Assembly (NCBI RefSeq): GCF_003315175.1
Contig: NZ_QNRQ01000006.1
Coordinates: 62,001 to 126,000, forward strand
Source: Eoetvoesiella caeni
Lineage (GTDB): Bacteria; Pseudomonadota; Gammaproteobacteria; Burkholderiales; Burkholderiaceae_B
Direction of reading: 5' to 3'
DNA: 64,000 nt
Shown here: one piece after another, positions 28,962 to 35,064 of the stretch
How positions within the stretch are numbered: the first letter of the stretch is position 1
Layout of the letters: the number at the start of each line of letters is the position of its first letter
The notes under the pieces: model-generated
The model's input: only the letters and a program-made list of their open reading frames with translations
Told to the model about the DNA's origin: nothing
The model's database searches: none
Translations under genes and position numbers: made by a program

Positions 28962-29687
28962 ATGGCTCGCATCAGAACAATCAAGCCAGAGTTTTTCACG
29001 AGCGACGACATAGTGAGCATGTCGCCACTGGCCCGCATTTTTTACATTGCGCTTTGGTGTGAGGCCGACCGTGAGGGACGTTTGGAATGGAAGCCGCGTA
29101 CCCATAAGCTGCGGTACTTGCCGGGCGACGATTGCGACATTGACGATTTGTCGGCAGAACTGATTGAGGCAGGCTTGGTGGTGCTGTATTCGGTTGATGG
29201 TAAGCAGTACGCGGAGATACCCAGCTTCCTGAAGCATCAGGTCATCAACAACCGAGAGACAGGCAGCAAAATCCCGCCACGCGACATTGACGCGTCAACC
29301 ACGCGTGAGGTACGCGTAAACGACGCGTCAGCCACGCGTGCGCACGCCTCTGTAGGGGAAGGGAAAGGAAAGGAAGGGATATATATATCGGGTGAACCCG
29401 ACGTGCGCAATCCCTCACGGTTCGAGGAGTTTTGGAAGGCGTACCCCTCTACGGGCAGAAAAGTAGCCAAAGCGACTTGTGCCAAGCGCTGGGCTGCAAG
29501 ACAGTTGGATCAGTTGGCCGACAAGATCATTTCCCACGTTATCGCCGTGCGGGAAACGAAGCAGTGGCGTGAAGGGTTCGAGCCTGCGCCCCTGACGTAC
29601 ATCAATCAATCCCGCTGGAATGATGATCTTCCCGAGCAGCCTGCCGACCCGTCTACGGCTGAAAACATGTTTGAGGGGGCAATCTGA
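28962..29687 (+). CDS. Phage-type replication initiation protein (O/DnaD-like)
   Basis: 241 aa from ATG 28962, which has a strong AAGGAG. The start MARIRTIKPEFFTSDDIVS and LARIFYIALWCEADREGRL is the classic winged-helix head of phage replication proteins; a variable DAST/ATRAHAS linker follows, then the C-terminal RFEEFWKAYPSTGRKVAKA and PLTYINQSRW block that contacts a helicase or loader. The frame stays open 49 codons further upstream to ATGATG at 28815, overlapping the previous stop, so an N-terminally extended form is possible. With the next-but-one ATPase gene it forms the element's replication module. Confidence 0.8.
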   Translation: MARIRTIKPEFFTSDDIVSMSPLARIFYIALWCEADREGRLEWKPRTHKLRYLPGDDCDIDDLSAELIEAGLVVLYSVDGKQYAEIPSFLKHQVINNRETGSKIPPRDIDASTTREVRVNDASATRAHASVGEGKGKEGIYISGEPDVRNPSRFEEFWKAYPSTGRKVAKATCAKRWAARQLDQLADKIISHVIAVRETKQWREGFEPAPLTYINQSRWNDDLPEQPADPSTAENMFEGAI

Positions 29688-30028
29688 TGCGCGGTCAAAA
29701 CACCATCATCCGTATGCGCCTATCGGGCTACAGGCCTTCCATGGTCTGGCTTCATGCCCTTGATGGGTCATGCCCCAAGCGCTATTTCTTGGACGCCGAG
29801 CATAGCGTCATGCTGGGCGGGCGGCCCGAGGTTCATATCGGGGCGGAAGAAATCCCCGGCACGCTGGATTTACGGTGCTTGACCGGCCTGACGGTTCTTT
29901 TGCAAGGTACGGAGAAAAACCGACTGCGCGCCGTCTTTGCCAGGCTGCGAGAGTTCGCCCCCGAGCGGGTCATTACGTCCAGCCCTGACTTTGTGCATGA
30001 CTGGCAACCCGAGAAGGTGGCGGCATGA
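29687..30028 (+). CDS. Hypothetical protein in replication operon
   Basis: 113 aa, not recognised. Its ATG shares the stop codon of the replication protein (TGATG), and its own stop overlaps the ATPase ATG, so it is embedded in a coupled operon. Basic N-terminus (NTIIRMRLSGYRPSMVWLH), no catalytic motif seen. It may be an accessory to replication by position only. Confidence 0.65.
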   Translation: MRGQNTIIRMRLSGYRPSMVWLHALDGSCPKRYFLDAEHSVMLGGRPEVHIGAEEIPGTLDLRCLTGLTVLLQGTEKNRLRAVFARLREFAPERVITSSPDFVHDWQPEKVAA

Positions 30029-30975
30029 GCAAGGTCGCGCCGATTATTACGCCCGATTCGTTCGATTTTCGCCAATACATGGCCGAGACCGAGCCACAGG
30101 CCAAAGTGCTGGGGGCCGAGACGTGGCGCGACAGCCTCATTGATGCCGTCAAGAACGGAACGACAGTGACCGGCGCGCGCCTGCCATGGGCCAAAACCCA
30201 CGACCATATCCGCTTTCGCGGCGGTGAGGTCAGCTTGTGGCAAGGCATCAACGGCCACGGCAAGTCGCAGATGCTGGGCCAGGCTTGCATGGGCTTTGCC
30301 GGGCAAGGTGAGCCGGTTTGCATTGCCAGCTTTGAAATGAAGCCCGTTTCGACGCTCAAGCGGATGCTTCGCCAGGCTGCCATGAACGATCAGCCCGGCG
30401 AGACTATGGCGGCGCGGTTCATGGACTGGCTGCAAGGCAAGTTCTGGCTGTACGACCAGCTTGGAACGGTACGACCAGAAATGATCTATGCCGTAATTCG
30501 CTATTGCGCCGACAAGCTGAAAATCAAGCACATCGTCATTGACAGCCTTATGAAGTGCGTTCGCGGCGAAGATGACTACAACGGTCAGAAGGATTTTGTA
30601 GACATGCTGACCGGTCTTGCCCGTGATCTGGATGTGCATATTCACCTTGTCCACCACGTTCGCAAGGGTGAGAACGAAGAGAAGGTACCGGGCAAGTTCG
30701 ACGCCAAAGGCTCCGGCGCGATTAGCGACCAAGTGGATCAGGTGCTGACGGTGTGGCGCAACAAGAAAAAGGAAAAGACCATTGCCAGCTTGTTGCGCAA
30801 GAATCAGCCGGTAGACGACGAAACCCGCAGTAGCCCTGATGCCATGCTGGTGGTCGATAAGAACCGGCACGGCGAATGGGAAGGCAGCGTAGCCCTTTGG
30901 TATCACCCGCAAAGCCTGCAATACACCCCTGACAACCGATGCGCCCCCCTGGACATGCTTGGGGTGTACCGATGA
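30025..30975 (+). CDS. DnaB/RecA-like ATPase (replicative helicase domain)
   Basis: 316 aa. A Walker A motif, GINGHGKSQ, begins at residue 74; FEMKPVSTLKRML is the DnaB-type H1a region, HIVIDSLMK the Walker B, HLVHHVRKGE the sensor, and GSGAISDQVDQVLTVWRNKK the H4-like segment. This is the helicase/KaiC-type domain seen in phage DnaB- or RepA-like proteins; no primase or zinc-ribbon domain is attached. It overlaps both neighbours by 4 bp. Probable partner of the upstream initiator. Confidence 0.82.
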   Translation: MSKVAPIITPDSFDFRQYMAETEPQAKVLGAETWRDSLIDAVKNGTTVTGARLPWAKTHDHIRFRGGEVSLWQGINGHGKSQMLGQACMGFAGQGEPVCIASFEMKPVSTLKRMLRQAAMNDQPGETMAARFMDWLQGKFWLYDQLGTVRPEMIYAVIRYCADKLKIKHIVIDSLMKCVRGEDDYNGQKDFVDMLTGLARDLDVHIHLVHHVRKGENEEKVPGKFDAKGSGAISDQVDQVLTVWRNKKKEKTIASLLRKNQPVDDETRSSPDAMLVVDKNRHGEWEGSVALWYHPQSLQYTPDNRCAPLDMLGVYR

Positions 30976-31784
30976 ACCGAATCCTGAAATACGCGATTTT
31001 GGATATCCCGCCGGAAGCGTGGTGGCAGCCACACGCCCCTGTCAAAGCCCCCAGCAAAGAGACCACAGCCATGCAAGAAGCAGTAATTGAAAGCGTTCCC
31101 GCAGCAAAGAAAGCTGCACGGCCCAAAGACCTGAACAGTTTGATCCGGGCGGATGCTGACCACCCCAAGTACGAACAGGCCGTACTGGTTCAAACCATCG
31201 GCCAGCGTATGCGCCAGGCCCGGGAACTGTGCAACCTGAGTCAGATTGAGGCGGCCCGCCAACTTGGATACCGCAACCCCAGCAAGCTGTCCAAGATTGA
31301 AGGTGCCATCGATACCAACTCCGTACCTTTGCTGTTGATTGTGCGGGCGGCGGCCATGTATCAGGTCAGCGTCGATTACCTTTTTGGCCTGTCGGAAGAC
31401 TTCGAGGTGTCGCCCCGTGCGACTGTTGAGCGGGTGGTGTCACGTTGGATGTTCGCCCAGGTGACCGCCCAAGAAAGGCTCATTCTGGATGCGCTGCACG
31501 CTGTGAACGACCAGGTATCGCGCGTCATGGATGTGTGCCCCAAGACGCACGCCCAGGCCCTTGAGGTGGCCCGCGCGCTTGCCCGGTTCCGGGAGCTTAA
31601 CCCCGGATTTGAAGATATGCGCGCCGGCTCAACGCTGCTGGCCGCTGTTGAGCATGCCGCTGACGGTGCTGCCAGCGCCAATGAGGTCTATCAGCGATTC
31701 CTTGGACATTTGCGTTTCATGGAGGGCGTGACAGCGGTAAGCCCAGCACTGAATGCGCCGGTAATGGAGGCCGCTAATGTCTGA
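30972..31784 (+). CDS. XRE-family DNA-binding regulator
   Basis: 270 aa from the ATG overlapping the ATPase stop. An unstructured N-terminus of ~75 residues precedes a Cro/C1 helix-turn-helix (IGQRMRQARELCNLSQIEAARQ, KLSKIEGAID, YQVSVDYLFGLSED), then a helical C-terminal half. An alternative start at MQEAVIES (30972 plus 99 bp) is in frame. Likely a repressor or activator of element genes; its operator is not identified. Confidence 0.8.
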   Translation: MNRILKYAILDIPPEAWWQPHAPVKAPSKETTAMQEAVIESVPAAKKAARPKDLNSLIRADADHPKYEQAVLVQTIGQRMRQARELCNLSQIEAARQLGYRNPSKLSKIEGAIDTNSVPLLLIVRAAAMYQVSVDYLFGLSEDFEVSPRATVERVVSRWMFAQVTAQERLILDALHAVNDQVSRVMDVCPKTHAQALEVARALARFRELNPGFEDMRAGSTLLAAVEHAADGAASANEVYQRFLGHLRFMEGVTAVSPALNAPVMEAANV

Positions 31785-32181
31785 CCCTTTGAGCTTCGAG
31801 ACGCTGATTGCCCTTGCGCCTGGTGCTGTGCTGACCCCGGCCAGCTACGTAGACCCCATGCAGCGCGACATGGTGCGTTCCGGCGCGGTCGAGGCCGCCC
31901 GGTGGCTGGAAGAAGGGCCGGACTACTTCGCTGATGGTGGCGTGATCCCGGCACGCATTGATGCGACCGCCCCCGATTTGGCTTTGGGCCATGCGCTTGA
32001 GGGATTCTTGATGGACATTTCGACAACAGACCCCGACAGAGAAAGGCTTGAGGAATACGTGCGGCTGCGGTTCGCCGGCGGCTTCTGGTTCCTGTTCAAC
32101 CAGGTGCGGCGGAATCTCAAAGCGGTTCAGGCTGGGGGTGAGTCAGTTGCAGATGCTGGGCCGAAATTCCCCAAAAAATGA
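31777..32181 (+). CDS. Hypothetical protein
   Basis: 134 aa, acidic, not recognised. The ATG overlaps the preceding stop by 8 bp. Contains a hydrophobic stretch near FAGGFWFLFNQVRRNL but no convincing membrane segment. The gene ends inside an AT-rich inverted repeat at 32161-32190. Confidence 0.6.
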   Translation: MSDPLSFETLIALAPGAVLTPASYVDPMQRDMVRSGAVEAARWLEEGPDYFADGGVIPARIDATAPDLALGHALEGFLMDISTTDPDRERLEEYVRLRFAGGFWFLFNQVRRNLKAVQAGGESVADAGPKFPKK

Positions 32182-32190
32182 AAATTTCGG
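32161..32190. repeat. AT-rich inverted repeat CCGAAATT / AATTTCGG
   Basis: 8-bp arms separated by 14 bp, with a third related AAAATTCGG at 32199-32207. It straddles the stop of the preceding gene in otherwise GC-rich DNA and is a possible operator, internal promoter region or weak terminator. Confidence 0.4.
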
Positions 32191-32255
32191 AAATTTTGAA
32201 AATTCGGCGTTTTTTCTTACGCCAGAATGGCAGTAACGAATCACCTGGAGCCACC

Positions 32256-32909
32256 ATGCTTACCTTGACCTTGAATCAAAACGAACAAAGCGACGAAGTT
32301 TTCAATACACCTGATGCTGTGGCGCTGGAAGAGGCCGCCCGAGCAATGCGGGCTATCCGAGGCTTCGCCGGTGATCTTGGTGCGCGTGCTGCGCTGATTC
32401 TTGCGAGCCAGGTATACCCCGACGACGCATTAGCCGTTGCTGCAAAGAAGCTGGCCGCCGAGTTCAATGCCCTTCGTGCGCAGGCAAAGGCCATTGCCAC
32501 GAAAGCCGAGATATTGAAGCAAGCCGAGAACGAGCGCCTGTCCAAATGGACTGGCCCCGTCATTGATCGCCTTGGTGAAATTCGACAGCGTATCGAATGG
32601 ATTCACCGCTGCATTGAAGAGAACCGGCTGCGCGATAGTAAGCGGGATAGCCGCGCTGCGGATCTACGCAGACAGGGCGTGAGCGAGGCTGAAATAAAAC
32701 GCCTGCGCGGCACTCACGAAACAACCGAGGCATTGCTTGCGCAGAAGGCGGTTCTGGAAGCGGAGCGTGAAAAGTTGCACCTGTTTCAGAAAACAGGCGA
32801 TACAGCTTTGCTGCCTAAACACATTCATCCCCGTATTCGGATCGAGCCGCCACGTTCTGCGCTGGACTCTGACGCCAAAGCGATGGTTGAAAATTCGGTG
32901 ATTGGGTAA
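32256..32909 (+). CDS. Hypothetical coiled-coil protein
   Basis: 217 aa. ATG 32256 has CTGGAG 7 bp upstream; an in-frame ATG at 32178 overlaps the previous stop and would add 26 residues. The Ala-rich first half and the charged second half (EIRQRIEWIHRCIEENRL, then LAQKAVLEAEREKLHLF) look helical and coiled-coil forming. No known family. It sits immediately upstream of, and shares one base with, the small terminase gene, where scaffold or packaging accessories occur in phages. Confidence 0.6.
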   Translation: MLTLTLNQNEQSDEVFNTPDAVALEEAARAMRAIRGFAGDLGARAALILASQVYPDDALAVAAKKLAAEFNALRAQAKAIATKAEILKQAENERLSKWTGPVIDRLGEIRQRIEWIHRCIEENRLRDSKRDSRAADLRRQGVSEAEIKRLRGTHETTEALLAQKAVLEAEREKLHLFQKTGDTALLPKHIHPRIRIEPPRSALDSDAKAMVENSVIG

Positions 32910-33529
32910 TGGCTACTGCGAAGAAAGCGCCGGTTAAAGGCGGCGCGCCCAAGGGCAACAAGAATGCCGCCGGCAATGCCGGAGGCAAGGGCAAGAGAAC
33001 CCTGTACCGCCCCGAGTTTGTTCGTATTGCCGAAGGGATGGCGCTGCTTGGTGCGACCGATGCGGAAATGGCCGCCGCCTTCGAGGTGAGTGAACGAACC
33101 TTTACGGACTGGAAGAGAAGGCATGTTGAGTTATCTGCCGTCCTAAAGTCCGCCAAGCTGCCCGCTGATGGAAATGTGGCGCGGTCGTTGTATCAGCGCG
33201 CCGTGGGCTACTCGCACCCCGAAGACGATATTCGGACGGTTTCGATAGGCAACGGCATGAGTGAGATTGTTATCACGCCGACGATGAAGCATTACCCGCC
33301 GGACACGGGGGCCGCATCCCTATGGTTGCGAAACCGTCAGCCGCACAAGTGGAAAGACAAAATCGAGGTCAAGGAAGATATCAATTTGAATGTCTTCCCG
33401 CCTAAGGCGGAGCTTGACGCAATGTACACGCGGCTTCTTACCGAGAGCAAGGAATCGGAAAGCAAGATCATTACCGGGCGCATGGAGCGCTTGGGCATAA
33501 AACCTGATTCTTCCGGGGATCAGGAGTAA
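32909..33529 (+). CDS. Phage terminase small subunit-like protein
   Basis: 206 aa. After a basic Gly/Lys-rich leader comes a helix-turn-helix (EMAAAFEVSERTFTDWKRRH) and then the combination ARSLYQRAVGYSHPEDD, MKHYPPDTGAASLWLRNRQP and HKWKDK that typifies small terminase subunits. Small terminases bind pac/cos DNA and recruit the large subunit. No large terminase follows, so this one would have to work with a subunit from elsewhere, as in SaPI/PICI satellites that redirect a helper's packaging motor. Confidence 0.8.
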   Translation: MATAKKAPVKGGAPKGNKNAAGNAGGKGKRTLYRPEFVRIAEGMALLGATDAEMAAAFEVSERTFTDWKRRHVELSAVLKSAKLPADGNVARSLYQRAVGYSHPEDDIRTVSIGNGMSEIVITPTMKHYPPDTGAASLWLRNRQPHKWKDKIEVKEDINLNVFPPKAELDAMYTRLLTESKESESKIITGRMERLGIKPDSSGDQE

Positions 33530-33534
33530 AGACT

Positions 33535-33690
33535 ATGGCCGGGGGTCGTGGAAATACCCAATACCACGGGGCCTACGTTCGGGGTCTCATGCGCCCGGCC
33601 ACCAAACGCAGGAAGTACCGATCAATGGCGGGTGTACGCCTGGGAAATAAAACAGCCGGTTTCGGCGAATACCTGGGGGATGCGGGTTAG
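33535..33690 (+). CDS. Small basic hypothetical protein (51 aa)
   Basis: ATG GCC GGG start with CAGGAG 10 bp upstream; open for 51 codons to TAG. Rich in Arg, Lys, Gly and Tyr (MRPATKRRKYRSMAG). It fills the space between the terminase gene and the next ORF in the same direction. The size and charge suggest a nucleic-acid or virion-binding peptide, but there is no recognised family. Confidence 0.5.
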   Translation: MAGGRGNTQYHGAYVRGLMRPATKRRKYRSMAGVRLGNKTAGFGEYLGDAG

Positions 33691-33734
33691 CGTCCATTGA
33701 AGCCCGCCGCCACTTTTTAACGGAGAAGCAAATC

Positions 33735-34019
33735 ATGTCAGAACAAACTATCTACCCCGAGATATTGGCCCGCATTGCGCTGAAAGATACGCCCAGCATG
33801 GTTACGGTGATTCACGAAATACATAGATCATTGGCTAACCACGACGCGGAACAGGTCGGAAAGGTGGTAGCCGCCTTTTCTGGTGAGTTGGTGAGCGCAT
33901 TCCGCGAGGCAACCGTGGCTATTAGTGAATTGCAGGAAGGCTGGGATGACCTACTGACGCGCCTTGCCGAAGCGGAATCTGCCCAGCCCAAACGCACCCC
34001 TTCACGCAAGCGCAAGTAA
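33735..34019 (+). CDS. Hypothetical protein
   Basis: 94 aa with ACGGAGAAGCAAATC before the ATG. Predominantly helical, with a basic C-terminal tail (KRTPSRKRK). Not recognised; 5 bp separate it from the SWIM protein gene. Confidence 0.6.
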   Translation: MSEQTIYPEILARIALKDTPSMVTVIHEIHRSLANHDAEQVGKVVAAFSGELVSAFREATVAISELQEGWDDLLTRLAEAESAQPKRTPSRKRK

Positions 34020-34024
34020 TCATC

Positions 34025-35041
34025 ATGGCAACGACAGGCAGTTGGCTGGGCAAACTAGCAGGCGCAGCAGGCGAAGCCAAGGCACGCGCCGCAAGTGAGA
34101 AGGCCGAACGGCTGGCAGCGCCCAGCATACTTCGACCGAACGAAATCACGGGTGAATACGATGCTAGCCGCCTGCTAATGACCACGCTGGGGGGTGAGAT
34201 ACGCCCCCTGACGCACGATGATCTTGCCGCCTTTCGTCGGAACGTCGGGACAGCACAAAAGCGGCTCAAGGGCGGCATTACTGCCCGCAAAGTGCTTGAT
34301 CTTTCATGGGCTGACGACAGGAACCGCGCTCAAAGCCAAATCCGCCAGGCGGTGCCGATGTCCGCCAGCAATGGCCGCGTCCGCTTTGTCACCAGTGCTG
34401 GACCTGATTCCAAGGTGTCACGGCATCATGTCACGGTCGAGTTCATGAGCTTCGGCGCGTCGGTGTCTGCTGGCTCTAAGACCCCACTACAGGCCGCCGG
34501 CTGGCTACGCAAGCAACCCCTGAAGTTCGATTGTGACTGTGAGCGGCATACCTTTTGGTTTCGCTACATCAGCACCATCGGTGGCTTTAACGCTGGCCGG
34601 GCTGAAACTGGCTTCCCGAAAATTCGTAATCCTGGTTTGTCCGGCGTGGGCTGCAAGCACGTATTGCGCGTCATGGCCGAGGTGGAGTCAGCCGGTACGG
34701 TGGCGTTGTTCTTGAGCAAGGTAATCGCGCGTGGCCGCGAAAACGATGATGGCAACGCCAAGGTTCGCCAGGCGCAGCGAGACGCCGAGGCCCAGCTTGC
34801 CGCCAACAAGCGCCCCCGCGAAATAAAGACCACGACAGACCGCCAGAAGGCCGCAGCCGCAGCGCGTGAACGGCGGGCTTTGGCACAAGCAGTCACTGCC
34901 AACCCTTCAAAGCCAAAGAAACCGACAGCAGCCACCCGGCGCATGGCCGGCGGCGGCATGAACAAGGCCCAGCTCGCTCTACTGGCGAAGATGGGCTTAT
35001 CCGAGCAACAGATTGCCGCCATCAATGCGGCCGGCAAATAG
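34025..35041 (+). CDS. SWIM zinc-finger protein of unknown role
   Basis: 338 aa. A canonical SWIM pattern CxC...CxH is present: Cys170 and Cys172 (DCDCERH) and Cys210, His212 (GCKHVLRVM), with the well-ordered block FWFRYISTIGGFNAGR between. SWIM fingers bind DNA or protein. The C-terminal third is Ala/Lys-rich and likely flexible (KAAAAARERRALAQAV), ending in a Met/Leu-rich helix. It lies between the packaging-type genes and the large transglycosylase gene, so a virion or DNA-processing role is plausible but unproven. Confidence 0.6.
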   Translation: MATTGSWLGKLAGAAGEAKARAASEKAERLAAPSILRPNEITGEYDASRLLMTTLGGEIRPLTHDDLAAFRRNVGTAQKRLKGGITARKVLDLSWADDRNRAQSQIRQAVPMSASNGRVRFVTSAGPDSKVSRHHVTVEFMSFGASVSAGSKTPLQAAGWLRKQPLKFDCDCERHTFWFRYISTIGGFNAGRAETGFPKIRNPGLSGVGCKHVLRVMAEVESAGTVALFLSKVIARGRENDDGNAKVRQAQRDAEAQLAANKRPREIKTTTDRQKAAAAARERRALAQAVTANPSKPKKPTAATRRMAGGGMNKAQLALLAKMGLSEQQIAAINAAGK

Positions 35042-35064
35042 CCATACACCCACAGGGAGCGGGA

